A stretch of DNA of 23,554 bases from assembly GCA_016098155.1 (NCBI GenBank), contig JAAAJB010000548.1, positions 1-23,554 of the forward strand, in the 5' to 3' direction. The notes beneath the pieces are model-generated. The model was not told the DNA's origin, ran no database searches, and saw nothing but the letters and a program-made list of their open reading frames with translations. The position numbers and the translations under genes were made by a program. The stretch's first letter is position 1. The number at the start of each line of letters is the position of its first letter. Of the stretch, positions 10,601-21,094 are shown piece by piece. Source of the DNA: Actinomortierella ambigua (Eukaryota > Mortierellomycota > Mortierellomycetes > Mortierellales > Mortierellaceae).

Positions 10601-11104
10601 TTTTTTTTAATTTTATGTGCTACGACATTTGACTCGTAAGGTGTTCTTCAAAAGTCGCTGCTCAGGCATGAGATTGCCCCGGCACTTGCTTGCATATACA
10701 AGAGCAATCCATACCATGCCTTCTTTCGTGATTTCCCGCACGATAAGAAGTCGTTCTTGAGGAACGAGGTTGGCGTCTTTGGGTTGGGGAAGGGCATTCA
10801 CAAGCGAAAGGTGGGCGAGCACGAGACAGGGCTAGAGGACCAAGTGGCCGAAGCTGCAGCTGCAGCTGTCGCTACCACGACCTCTTCCTCGTCCTCACAG
10901 GTCGGAGCAGATCAAAGTGGTGGCGGCTCATCTTTGGTGGGAGGACCGGCAGCGACAGGATCTTTGAGCAGCTTTGGCAGCAGGAGCAGCAGTGGAGCCC
11001 CCTCACGACCGACCCCCCAGCGAGCAAGATCGACTCCGTTCACAAGCACCATGTTGGTTGGTGAAGAAGACCCTATTGAGGGCTTTTCTGATGATGAATA
11101 TTGA
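7636..11104 (+). CDS. RAD17: Checkpoint clamp loader Rad17 (budding yeast Rad24)
   Basis: Proposed exons 7636-7653, 7805-8276, 8455-8573, 8700-8886, 8973-9369, 9515-9742, 9831-9892, 10019-10489 and 10641-11104, giving 805 aa in continuous phase. Rad17 replaces Rfc1 in an RFC-like complex that loads the 9-1-1 clamp at damaged DNA in the nucleus. Markers in order: acidic Ser-rich N-terminus; WIDKHAPQDI...VHAGKIKDVREWL; GGSILLLTGPSGSGKT (Walker A, about 213-220); EWINTINP; LLEDFP (Walker B-like, about 317-322); IKFNPIARTIMMKAI; RDSSLGLFHAAGKVLYNKR; acidic C-terminus EEDPIEGFSDDEY. A Ser/Ala/Gly-rich linker precedes the C-terminus. The 18-nt first exon (MPPKRK, GTTCGA donor) is the weakest part; the start could instead be the ATG at 7892. 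Neighbour ADE8 is convergent. Confidence 0.88.
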
Positions 11105-11405
11105 GTCTAGTTGTTTCTTTCTCATCTATGTACAATACAACCAAGAAACCCTTTTTGAGAAGGAGTAGCCCTTTTATTTTATTATTACATTGGACGAGGG
11201 TTGAGAATGCAATTTTGTGGTTATTCGAAATGAAATGAAATGCTACATGGTATCAGAAGACTTGACAAAAAAACTGGATGTCCATACCAGATTCTGAAGT
11301 TGAAACAAAAATAAAAAACCACCCAATGACGATACATGAAAAAACAGCAACAACAACAACAACAGCATCAAAAGCAAGAACTAGTGTAACTTCCTACAGG
11401 TCCTT
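11105..11405. other. Convergent intergenic region RAD17 / GAR transformylase
   Basis: The 3' ends of the two convergent genes share about 300 bp. It is A/T-rich with caacaa repeats (11347-11364) and AATAAA-like words on both strands: aataaa at 11310 (+), and ttttatt at 11172-11178 reading aataaa on the minus strand. No gene is seen. Confidence 0.6.
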
Positions 11406-12035
11406 TCAAGCGGCAGTTGCCTTGCTCTTTGCGATCTGTTCGAGTGCGAGATTAGAGCCCTTGACAATGAGGACATGTTCGGCAGCATGTATCCTCGTCT
11501 CGAGGGCATCGAGGTCATCCTCGGGCTTGATCTCGATCTCCTGGACCAGCAGCGGTTCACCGCCGTCGACCTCGGCAATGACACGATGGATCATGATGCC
11601 CGTATGCTTGATCTCACCCTTCTTGTAGGCCTCAAAGGCCCGCTCGATGGCATGAGCGCCGTCGAACTGGCCCGGCAAGGCCGGGTGGAGGTTGATCAAG
11701 GGCGTGTTGGGGAAGTGGCTCAAGAAGGCCGGGGACAGGATGTGCATGAATCCGGCGAGGACAATCAGATCCGGCTGGGCGCTGAGGATCACCTGGGCCA
11801 GATCGACGTCGTACTCCTCGCGGGTCTTGCCTTGGTCCTTGTAGGGCTTCAGGGACAGGGTCTTGGTGGGGATGTTGGCCTGCTTGGCGCGCTCCAGCGC
11901 ATAGGCCTTGGACCGGTTCGAAACGCCGAGGACGATGTTGGCGCGAAGCGTGCCCTGGGCAATGGCGTCAATGAGCGCCTGGAAGTTGGAGCCATTGCCG
12001 GAGAAGCAGACGACGATGCGTGGAAGGGCGGCCAT
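11406..12035 (-). CDS. ADE8: Phosphoribosylglycinamide formyltransferase (GAR transformylase)
   Basis: A single 209-aa exon. The enzyme transfers a formyl group from 10-formyl-tetrahydrofolate to GAR, the third step of de novo purine synthesis, in the cytosol. The N-terminus has the phosphate-binding motif FSGNGSNFQALIDAI (about 11-25). The catalytic triad of the PurN family is present: Asn115 and His117 in INLHPALPGQFDG, and Asp157 in IAEVDGGEP. The folate-pocket segment LAGFMHILSP is also conserved. The length matches monofunctional fungal Ade8 and bacterial PurN. It stands alone, unlike the trifunctional animal GART. It has no introns, unlike its intron-rich neighbours, and its third codon positions are strongly G/C, suggesting high expression. 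The long open frame on the opposite strand (11475-12089) is a shadow of this codon bias. Confidence 0.96.
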   Translation of the reverse strand: MAALPRIVVCFSGNGSNFQALIDAIAQGTLRANIVLGVSNRSKAYALERAKQANIPTKTLSLKPYKDQGKTREEYDVDLAQVILSAQPDLIVLAGFMHILSPAFLSHFPNTPLINLHPALPGQFDGAHAIERAFEAYKKGEIKHTGIMIHRVIAEVDGGEPLLVQEIEIKPEDDLDALETRIHAAEHVLIVKGSNLALEQIAKSKATAA

Positions 12036-12326
12036 GGCGACAAGGGTGACAGTCGTGTCGATGGGATGGGATGGGGAGGGGGGGAATGAGAAACGATCCG
12101 CAATGGGGAGTGAGGAGGAGGTAGGAAGAAAGAGGAGAGGACTGAGAGTCCCTTATCGACGATACCGTGTGAGAAGGTCAAAACTCAAAACTCCGCTAGC
12201 AAAAAATGCGGGGGCAAATTGCGACCAAATCAGTTGTTACTTACCACAAGGCGAGACTGGACAAAAGGAGGCAGGCCAGTTCGACAATGCCCCCGCGAGA
12301 ATGCGTACATTACCCCTCTAGACATC
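12036..12326. promoter_or_regulatory. Divergent promoter region, ADE8 (-) / SKI3 (+)
   Basis: A 290-bp spacer shared by two divergent housekeeping genes, with a G/A-rich stretch (12055-12145) and no obvious TATA box. No specific operator can be named with confidence. Confidence 0.5.
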
Positions 12327-15300
12327 ATGTCCTCGACAAAGATCAACCTCAAGAATGCACGCGAGGCTCTTGGCAAGAAGGACTACAACGACGCTCTCAA
12401 GTGGGCTCAAAAAGTCCTTGACTGGGAATCCAGCAACTACAACGCGTAAGAAACAGATGCCTGTCAACAACCTTTGAACGCATACAAGCGTCGCCAGCGC
12501 GGGGTTCACCTCGTCCCGCCTGCTTTCGCCCCCTGCCTATCTCACACTATCAAGCCGATTGCGCGCTCTTCAAATAGACTTGTCTTTGCAGGACTAGCAC
12601 ATCAGAACCTGGGCAATGTCAAAGAAGGAGAGGCAGCCTACAAGAAGGCCATCGAGAACAATCCCGACATGCCACTAGCGCGTCAGGTGTGTGCACGTGT
12701 CCAACAATCGACGGTTCTCGCGTTTCTTCTTCATATATGAACCCGTTTGGTGTGTACGAGCAACTCATCATAGCTGTATTGTCCTTTTTTTTTTTTTTTT
12801 TTTTAATACATGTGCATAGGGTCTAATCAACTTTTATGAAAAACTGGAACGCTGGAGCGAATACAAGGTTGCACTGGAAGAAAACCTTTCGTTTTTCCTT
12901 GAAAGGTATGTGATGCAATCATTCTCTGATCTCTCGGTAGCAACGTCTGTTTTCCATGTTTGCAGCGGTTTTTAAACCTCTCTCTATCTCTCTCGTTTTG
13001 TTTACGGCGCATCTTAATAACAGTGACAGTAAAAAGGCGCTAGAGCTGACAGAGAAACTGATCGACCTACATACCAAGGACGACAATCTCCCCAAGGTTA
13101 TCGAGCTTCTGCAAACACTTCTCCCAGGGAGCGCCTTATACGAGGCTCTACAGGAGAAGCCCGATCATATGGAGACCCTAAAGCGGTTAGCTGCTGTCCA
13201 GGAACAAGCAGACAAAGAGTTTTTTGATCGCGAGGTGCAGAAACGTCGAGGTCGCTTGGGCGCAGGCACTGCGGAGCAGGTTCGTGCCACCGTCCGTCGC
13301 GAGTTATTCAACCAGTCACAGTTAGCCTCGACATATGAACAGATGATCGTTTTGGACCCTGCCTCGGGTGCGGCGCTGCTGCCCAAGTTGCTCGACTTTT
13401 ACATTGGAAAGATGGGCGCTGTTTCTGACCGGGATAAGGACGAAATGCGAGCAAGGACGCTGGAGCTGGCACGTGCGTTGGTAGACCAAGGATGCGAGGA
13501 CCCTACACCGTACGAATTTTTGATCCGCATGACCGATGTGGCCAAGGCCGACGCATATGATACAAGTCTACAGGAGCCGTTCTTGCACTATTGGCCCGAG
13601 AAGGGGCTGTCCAAGTTGTTCCTGGCCCACCAGAAATACTCGGCTGGCGAGCCCATCGAAGACGTACTGGAACTCGTTCAGGAGGGATTGGAACTTGCTC
13701 CCGACGCAGTCTATGGCTCGTTGTTCCTGTGCTGGTTGTATTATGACTCTAAGGACTACGATACAGGGCTTGAATATGCGCTCAAGGGTGTCGAGCAAGT
13801 CCGCGCTCAGATCGCAGCTACTGGCGCCGTTTTTGGAGTGTAAGTAACGCATGTTGACTATGGAATGATTACTTTGAACATCATACGAGGAGATGTCTTA
13901 ACATCTTTTTTCTTCTATTCGCTCGCATGACCGAATAGTGTGAGACGCTCCTTTGAGCTCTGCAGCGCTCACTGCTACTTCAACCTGGACTCCAAATATG
14001 CACCCCAAGCACAAGCTTTGTACGAAGGCATTCTACAGGAAGACTCGAACAGCATCGAAGCTCTGCATGGCATCGGTCTAGTGGCAAGCTCACAGGGGAA
14101 TCATGACGAGGCGAACGAGGCTTTCCTCAAAATCCTAGACCTGGATCCTTCAAACATCGAGGCAAGGTCGGAGCTTGGTTGGGTGGCGTACCAACAAGGA
14201 CAGCATGACCAAGCAGCCCAGCTTCTCACAGAGACCGTCCAAGTGGAGGAGCCTCGGGCAGTAGACCTATATCGCCTCGGTCGCGTATATTTTGACATGG
14301 GTGGTAAGTTTTATCTGCAGGATGCGTGGGCGTGGGAGAATTCGTTGTTCTCGTTGTTGCAACCGCGAGGCAAATTATCAACACGTTTTCTTTCTTTTTC
14401 TTCTTTGTTGTGAAATCCTCCCTTAGATGAATATCGACAGGATAAACAGTACAGTTTCACGAACCTGATCAGCTCCGCCAAGATTGACCCACACTTTGCA
14501 GGCGCGTTCACGTACCTTGGCCACTTTTACCGCCTGGTAGAAGAAGACCATATCCGAGCGCAAAAATGCTATCAAAAGGCCTTTTCAATGGATGCCAGTG
14601 AAGGCGAGGCTGGTCTGCATCTGTGCGACTACTACTTGGACCAAGGCGAAGACAGCCTTGCCGAAGACGTGCTCCGTGCAGCCACGGCTGCGGACCGCAA
14701 GGCGACGTGGGCGTGGCGGCGGCTGGGATATGCAGAGCTCATCCATGGCCAGTTTGTCGAGGCCATTAACTGTTTCCAGACGAGTCTGAGGAACGACGCC
14801 AAGGATATTCTGGCATGGGAGGGTCTGGCGGAGAGCTACAAGCATGAGGGACGGTATATTGCTGCGCTCAAGGCGTTTAAGAGAGCCAAGGACCTTCGGC
14901 CAGACTCGGTCGCCGGCATTTACCACGTGGCGAGCATCTACCAAAAGCTGAGCATGTATCCAGAGGCGATCGAGCAGTATCATCATTCGCTGTCACTGGT
15001 GGCAGAGCGCGAGGAACAGGGGAAGGAGAGTGGGGAGGAGGACCGTGTCACGAGTGTCTCCAGCCCTGTCCCATCACTGCTTGGCTTAGCAGAGACATTG
15101 CTGGAGCAGTCTAATGAATTTTTTGTCGGTGGCTATTATGGCCGCGCTGCTGATGGGTGTGGTAATGCACTGCGAGCCTTGCAGCAGCTTCTCGACCGCG
15201 ACACCACCCTGCAAGTGGCGTGGAAGCTAGTCGGCGATGTCTGCATGACCTTCCGCCGGCTTTCGAGTTACGTCCACCTTTGTCCACTAGACAGCCTGGC

Positions 15301-17544
15301 TGCAGTGATGGCACATGCGCCACAGGATGCCAATGCGCTCCTTCATTTGCCAGAGACGCTGGACGCCAATGCCTTTGAGTTTGTACGCACACAAGTGTCG
15401 ACCACGGGTAGCCAAAGCCTTCAAGCGTCGTCGCCTTCATTGCTCTTGGATGCCATTCTGGCGGTTGCAGGGCTGGGCTACAAAACTGCCAATATTCTGA
15501 ACGAGAATGAGGGCGAGCTGGCGGCTAGCTACTGGTACGATATTGCCCTGTCGTACTATGCGCGTCATGAGCACGCCACTCGGCAGCAGATTCATAGCAA
15601 GGATGCGGTGACTGGTATGGAGGTGGCTAGCAAGTGCTTGATGGTCGCTATTCGATGCTTCAAGGTCTCTCTCCAACTATTTGAGGCCGATGGCATGATC
15701 TGGAACGCGCTTGGTGTGGCTACTCTATCGCTCAACGCCAAGCTCAGCCAACATGCCCTGATCAAGGCTATTGAGTATGATCCCAAGGTGAGTGCCAATT
15801 TTTTGATGCGAATGAGCAGTGCCATAAGTGCACGTTAGCTAAAATAGTACTCTGTGAACGTCCCCCCAAACTCAATGTTCTTGTATGTGCCCCTTTATTT
15901 CTTGACAAACTTCTTTAGAATGCCGCACCGTGGTCCAACCTTGGTTTCCTTTACTTGATCAATTCAGAGCTGGACCTTGCACGCCAAGCTTTCGCCAATG
16001 CACAGACATTGGACCCAACTCTTGCACAAGGATGGGCAGGTCAGGCCTGTTTAGCCAGCTTATGGGATTCTGGTGAGTCGGGTGCGCTGTTTGCACATGC
16101 CTTTGAGTCGAGCACGGCGTCGATTGTCGAGGCCGACTACGGATATGCTTTGCAAGCGTTTAAGGATGTTGTGGAACCCGACAGCCAGCGCAAGAACCTT
16201 CATCCATCCAAGCGAACCCTCCCTTCGCCATCATCCTCATCCGCCTCAGCGACGGTACTTGTGACCCCGACTTTTGCATTGACAAAGTACCTGGAGCAAC
16301 GGCCCAGCGACGTGGCGGCACTGAACCTCATGGGCTTGATCCGCGAGCGGCTGTGGCAGCACGAGGCGGCGGTAGAATGTTTTTCGCGAGCCATTGCCGC
16401 CCTCCACAAGCAGCAGGAGCAGCAGATCGAACAAGCGGACGGAAATGAAAGCACGCGACGGATGATGATGTTGCAGCATAACCTGGGACGCTCGCTGCTT
16501 TCGACGGGCGACTTTGAGGGCTCGATTGTGGCCTATGAGGAGAGTATGGCACTCGCAACGGCTTTGAACGGCGGTGGTCAGGCACCGCCGCCCTCGGTCA
16601 TTGGCACGTGCAAGCACCTCGGCGCCGGTCTGGCGTATTACTATGCAGGCCAGCTGGAGCGGTCGCTAGAGTTGTTTGAGATTGCGCTGGGCGAGACGGA
16701 GCAAGTGGCGGGTCTCGAGTCTTCACGGGACGATGTGGTCGTGATGTTGAGTCAGGTGCTCTGGGCGCTGGGTGGCGAGGAGCAGCGTCAAGTGGCCAAG
16801 GACGAGTTGTTCCGGTGCATTGCCCAGTCACCTCGCCATCTGCCAGCCATCTTTGGACTGTGTGCGATGGGTCTGATGCAGGACGACGAGACGCTTGCCA
16901 CGGCCGCGGTGCAGGAGCTGCTCAAATTTTCGCGAGCCGACCTTGCCCAGCTGGATCCCGAGATGAAGGTCGATCAGATTCTGGCGCAGTACTATGCACT
17001 GTTGACGGAGCATCGTTTGTCGCTTACCGCGTTGGCGAAGTCCGTCCACCAGTCCCCATCCGAGGGTCGTCTGTGGGCACGTCTGGCCCAGTTTGTGGCC
17101 GAGCACCAGCGGACGCACCTTTCGGCCAATGCGGCTACCACTCTGGCCGTGGCGCGGTCGAGTCTGAACGTCCTTCGCGACCGGTTATGCGAGTCTACGG
17201 CTGGTGGAGGCGGCTCAGCCAGTGGTGGTGGCGGAGGCGGAGCAGGAGATGCCAGTGCCGTGATCAAGGCCGAGGAGATGGCTGGAGGGCTGTACCGTGT
17301 CTCAGGGTCGCTGATCCTGGCCGATGAAGACCGACAGCGGGCCGTGCGAGGCTGGAAGAACCCCAAGAAGGAGAAGCTCGAAGACGAACACCGCAAGAGC
17401 CTGGCAAAGCTGCAAGAAGCCGTCCTGTTGGCCCAGAAGGCAGCGCGCACGGCACCGTGGGATCGTCAGGCATGGCAGGTGCTTGGATGTGCGGTCCAGG
17501 CCCTTGATGTGTGTCGAGCCACTTTGGAGGTCGCCACTACATAG
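12327..17544 (+). CDS. SKI3: Superkiller protein Ski3 (TTC37-like TPR scaffold of the Ski complex)
   Basis: Exons 12327-12445, 12578-12686, 12820-12905, 13024-13839, 13939-14303, 14427-15787 and 15919-17544, giving 1493 aa, close to yeast Ski3 and human TTC37. It scaffolds the Ski2 helicase and Ski8, feeding mRNA to the cytoplasmic exosome for 3'-5' decay. Almost the whole chain is tetratricopeptide repeats. Examples are N-terminal NAREALGKKDYNDALKWAQ, then ALHGIGLVASSQGNHDEA (about 418-435) and IYHVASIYQKLSMYPEAI in exon 6. The N-terminal repeat followed by LVFAGLAHQNLGN and GLINFYEKLERW matches the Ski3/TTC37 N-terminus. A Gly/Ser-rich insert (17203-17252) interrupts the C-terminal region. 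The exon 4 acceptor could be 13023 or 13029, a two-residue difference. The ATG at 12327 opens the first TPR. Confidence 0.9.
12785..12804 (+). repeat. T20 homopolymer in SKI3 intron 2
   Basis: Uninterrupted run of 20 T, 15 bp upstream of the intron 2 acceptor (atag, 12816-12819), so it can act as its polypyrimidine tract. Prone to length variation. Confidence 0.9.
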
Positions 17545-17658
17545 AACTTCATTCACATGTTGGCATATGATTCTACTTTCAGTCTCGAAACATAAGGCAC
17601 TTTTTACTCTCGATGCACGTTTCTCTTTGTTTATTTTTCTTGACCCCCTTAAACTGAA

Positions 17659-19245
17659 TCATGCATCCTTTGGGATGGTGCATTGCCAAAGGCCACGTTT
17701 GTCCAGGGTACCAATCAGCATGACATTGCGCTCACGGTCAACAGCGGCCGTCGTGGCGCCAGACATATCCGTTCCATCATCGACGAGAACCTCGTCAATC
17801 TTATACTTCTTGCCATAGAACTGGTCGCTGCCTGTGTTGTTGGAGATCTTGATGACCTTGAAGGGCGAGATCATGGGCTCGCCGGGCACATTGAAACCAG
17901 CAAGAAGCTTGAGCGGCTGGGTGTGACCAGTCAAGAAGATGGCGCCCGTGACCGGATCGAGGGATGGGTTGTCGGCATAGAAATCCAGCTTGATGAAATC
18001 ACGTTCGCGCAGAGTGTGGTCATCACGAGGCTCCATGACATGAATGCCAGCACCATGGCAGGCAGAGACATAGATAATGCTCTTGTCATGGTTGGCGGTC
18101 ATACCGTTGGCCGAGCTGACGCCCTCGTAGGCGACCAAGGTTTGTTCGGGCGAGTAGTAGATGACATTGGACCATGCTCGGCGAAGATTGTTTTCAATGA
18201 CACGCATAGGGCCTGAGAGATACTTGTGGTCGTTGGAGACGTAGAACGAGCGCAGGCCTAGGGCGACAATGTCGTTGGGGGTGCTGATGAGGTCGTGCTG
18301 GATTGTCTGGACGTACTTCATAGTGGTCTCACCGACATAGTAGTCGATCACCTCGACGACGCTGCCCGTTCGACGGTGGTTGATGAAAAAAAGGGTCAAT
18401 TCCCTTTCCGATCGCTCGTAGATGTCGAAACCATGGAAAACGCGGTCAGCTCCTTCGGGGAAGTTCTCAATATCCATGACTTCGTGTTTTCCATCCTGGT
18501 TAGAGTGAGATGAGAATTGTGGAAGATAGATGAGTTGAATACGTGTTTGCGTCAAGGGTGAGAAAGGAAACACAGAGGCACTTGCGCTCCCTTTTTTTTT
18601 GGTTTTTGGAATTCCCACGCTACATGTTCATCCTTAGTGTAACCCATTGTACAGCCAAACAACAATGCGGGGCTTAAAGAAGGAAACCACTCTGACAAAC
18701 ACACAATAACACGCTCTTACTTCAGGGTTGTACAGAACAATATGGTCTTGGAAGGAAAGCGGGTCGGCTGAGTGGTTCAGGTGCCCAAGAGGGGGAAACC
18801 AGCCGTTTATCTTGCGAGTCTCGAAGCGTCCACAAGCGGCAATGGCCAGTCCACTCGGGCGATGGATGTGAACATCCTCACAGGACTCCAGGCTAAACAC
18901 GGGTCGGCACAGATCAGTGTTGACTTTGACAATCGGCCCCAGAAAAAGACCAAGATCCGTCGCCGTCTCCTTCAGGAACGGGAACGTCACGGCACCTACG
19001 ATCGCAACAACTGCTACGAGACCCTTGAGGACGGAGAGGCAGCCATTGCTGGTACCAGACGATGCGTTGGTCTTAGTCTTGCCCGAGCCGGACGAAGAGG
19101 AAGTGGTGGTCGTGACCTTGGTGGTCGACACCGTGGGCGTGTCCGAGCCCGACAAAGTACGCGTCGTAGTCGTAGTGGTGGTGGTCTTCTTGCCACCCAC
19201 GGCGCGTTGCGTAACGTTCGAAGAGTTGTTGTCGTTAGAACTCAT
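17659..19245 (-). CDS. Membrane-anchored paraoxonase/arylesterase-like six-bladed beta-propeller
   Basis: Exons on the complement 19245-18721 and 18495-17659 (intron 225 nt, GTAAGA...CCAG), giving 453 aa. A Ser/Thr-rich N-terminus (about 1-70, with an eight-Thr run) precedes one hydrophobic segment (about 71-91), a probable signal anchor. The rest aligns by motif with animal PON1-3, Ca2+-dependent lactonases/arylesterases. Matches: SCEDVHI (Glu123, Asp124; like PON Glu53/Asp54), FHGFDIY (His196; PON His115), INHRR (His215; PON His134), PNDIVALG (Asn249), AWSNVIYYSPE, SANGM (Asn305) and YADNPSLDP (Asp350, Asn351). So the calcium ligands and catalytic His pair look intact, and lactone or ester hydrolysis is plausible. 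The native substrate is unknown. Its 3' end lies 114 bp from that of convergent SKI3. The start is the first in-frame ATG. Confidence 0.82.
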
Positions 19246-19939
19246 CGTGGCCAGTAGGTCGAATGGGAGAGAGAGAAGGATGGGGATTGCCAGAGAGCAG
19301 AATGAATGCAAGAGATGTTTTTCACGAGTGAAGCGGGGAGTAGGTTTTGTTCACACGAAGGTTGTTTCCTCGCCGACGTGTCACAGGGCCACCTCTCTCC
19401 TTTTCTCTCACCCTGTCTCACGCTACTCTTCTCTTTCTAACATGGTGAGAATTTGGCGTATATGACTTTAAAAATGATTTCTCCGAAGGTAAGCAGAGAT
19501 CCATCTCCGATACACATTCCAGGACCACGCACCAGAGACTGTTGATTCGCCTGCCCACGACAACCAAAGCTATTAAGAGTATTTTGACATACAAAGGGTC
19601 CAGATGTGACTTGATCTATTTTGCACGTCCTCTCCAGGATGGTGTGCTGGATCTGCGGGTCGTGCGCGGGTGGGAAGCGAGACTTGTGGGTCGGTACCTA
19701 TCTATGTGGATCTTTAGGCAGCGAGAAAGAGGAGCTGGTCTAGTTATTTTGATGGACATTGTACAGCCCTTCCTTCTGGCAGGGCTGTTCCTCTGGATCT
19801 CACATATGGACTATTAGCATCTCTTGGGACATGGTTAGCAAGGTGCAAGTGGATGACTCGGCTGAAGCACAGGTATGATTTGAACCATAGCATGTCAGGA
19901 TCCTACCTGGGTGCTCAAAACGCCCGAAACGAGTGAGCA
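19246..19939. other. Intergenic region upstream of the paraoxonase-like gene
   Basis: About 700 bp, including the presumed promoter of the minus-strand paraoxonase-like gene. I see no convincing coding exon on either strand. A hairpin at 19763-19788 is the only distinct structure. Confidence 0.5.
19763..19788. repeat. 8-bp perfect stem, 10-nt loop hairpin
   Basis: acagccct (19763-19770) pairs perfectly with agggctgt (19781-19788). It is in non-coding sequence with no trailing T run, so it is not an obvious terminator. Confidence 0.7.
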
Positions 19940-20123
19940 TCACCCAACACCAACGAAGCTGTGGAATGGACGTGCCTGCAAGCATGAGGAATGAGTCGTC
20001 TCGTAGCAGACTCTGACCGCTGGGTCGAATGTGAGGGCGTGGCGAGTGAGAGAACCTACCCCCTCAACTTGTGATATTGTCTGCGACTTTCTGGCCTGCC
20101 TTATCCGCCAATTTCTGTTAAGG

Positions 20124-20192
20124 ACCAATACCTCGTTGGTCTCGACATCCATGCCCTTGAATTTTGAGCCTTCTGCTATAGCTGTCCATCCC
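20124..20192 (+). pseudogene. Possible WD40 (Aip1/WDR1-like) exon remnant
   Basis: The plus frame reads SMPLNFEPSAIAVHP, the style of WD-repeat proteins of the actin-interacting Aip1 family, after an AG (ttaag). It then runs without a splice donor into a stop at about 20252, with no GG.D-type WD continuation. The minus strand is also open here (20216-20060), flanked by an acceptor-like attag and a GTAGGT donor, and reads as plausible protein too. Only one strand can be right, and neither is tied to a complete gene. Treat as an unresolved remnant. Confidence 0.2.
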
Positions 20193-20251
20193 CAACCACC
20201 TGCCTTGGCAAGGGCGCTAATTCAACCTCTCCCCCTGCGAAATCCTTACTG

Positions 20252-20257
20252 ATTTAT
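20252..20257 (-). terminator. AATAAA polyadenylation signal of the TRAPP-like fragment
   Basis: On the minus strand AATAAA lies 21 nt past the proposed TAG stop at 20279, in A-rich sequence. This supports a real transcript end here. Confidence 0.45.
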
Positions 20258-20278
20258 TTTTGTTTCGCTCTTTTTCTT

Positions 20279-20866
20279 CTACGACACCTGGATGCAGTGT
20301 GCGAGGTTTGGCATCTGCATGAACCCTTTACCAATGCTCTGAGGCACGCTGGTTGAAGACTGTCCTCATCCGCATCCACACCCTTTTTTTTTTTTTTTTT
20401 TTTTTTTTTTGCGTTTTTTCTCTTCTTTTTTTCTCATCGGCTTCACTACCTGCGCTGACAGACGCCAGCGACTAATATCGTAGACACCAAATGCAGTAAA
20501 GTTCGCCAACAAGACCACCTCCGTCTCCTGCAAGGGCTCCAGGTACGAGGTGGGGATAGTTGGGCCCGACCAAAAGAACGGCTCTGCATTCACATGGGGG
20601 TTGCTGGTGGAGCTCATGGCTGGAAGAGCACCGCCTCCACCAGTGCCAGCTGCGGTGCCACGAGGGTGGAGCACCATAGGGTCCTCGGACGACAACATCT
20701 CGAGCGTAAACTCAATGTGCTTGTTCCACGAACAGTTCTTGACCAAGACGCGCACAGGGGTGTGGCACAGCCTGCTTGTCGCGAACGACTCATGCGCTAC
20801 CACGTCCGCCGACCGCAACTGGATCTTGACCGGACTCTCGCTCTCGGAAATGGGGGTTGTTGGTCG
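20279..20866 (-). CDS. C-terminal TRAPP-subunit-like (Trs85/TRAPPC8 style) fragment, start unresolved
   Basis: The main exon is open from 20866 to 20450. A GTAGTG donor and a gacag acceptor then join a last exon 20359-20279, which ends QMPNLAHCIQVS. The body has HTPVRVLVKNCSWNKHIEF, then PFFWSGP, LEPLQETEVVLLANF and FGVYDISRWRLSAQ. This is the beta-sandwich pattern seen at the C-termini of TRAPP vesicle-tethering subunits such as TRAPPC8. A poly(A) signal follows 21 nt after the stop. The family protein exceeds 1000 aa, yet a separate small gene sits just upstream. An in-frame TGA (20869-20867) and a five-C run (20856-20852), after which the ATG at 20870 is out of frame, suggest a truncated or decaying copy or a sequence error. 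The open segment 21067-20898 might be another piece. Confidence 0.45.
20384..20410. repeat. T27 homopolymer (A27 on the minus strand)
   Basis: 27 consecutive T. In the minus-strand model it lies inside the last intron of the TRAPP-like fragment; without splicing it would look like a genomic poly(A) tail after a coding exon. Confidence 0.9.
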
Positions 20867-21094
20867 TCATTTTGGTTGAAAGGCACAATAGTGTTCAATT
20901 AAATGTCAATAAAAGTTCTTTTATTTTATATCGCTCTTCCTCTAACTCTTGCATCGACTTCGGCGGAAGCGTTGTCCAGTTGCAATAGAGACAAGCAGGG
21001 TGTCGCATTGTGGCATTCAACCTCTGTTGCCACGTCCAGTCACGCTCTTGTACCACAGTGGCAACAGATCAAGCCTTCGGGACGAAGGGCATAT

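Noticed and set aside
11475..12089. 204-aa plus-strand ORF opposite ADE8
   Set aside because: Shadow frame caused by G/C-biased codons; the minus strand has all GAR transformylase motifs.
17683..18216. 177-aa plus-strand ORF under the paraoxonase-like gene
   Set aside because: Antisense shadow; the minus frame holds the conserved propeller motifs.
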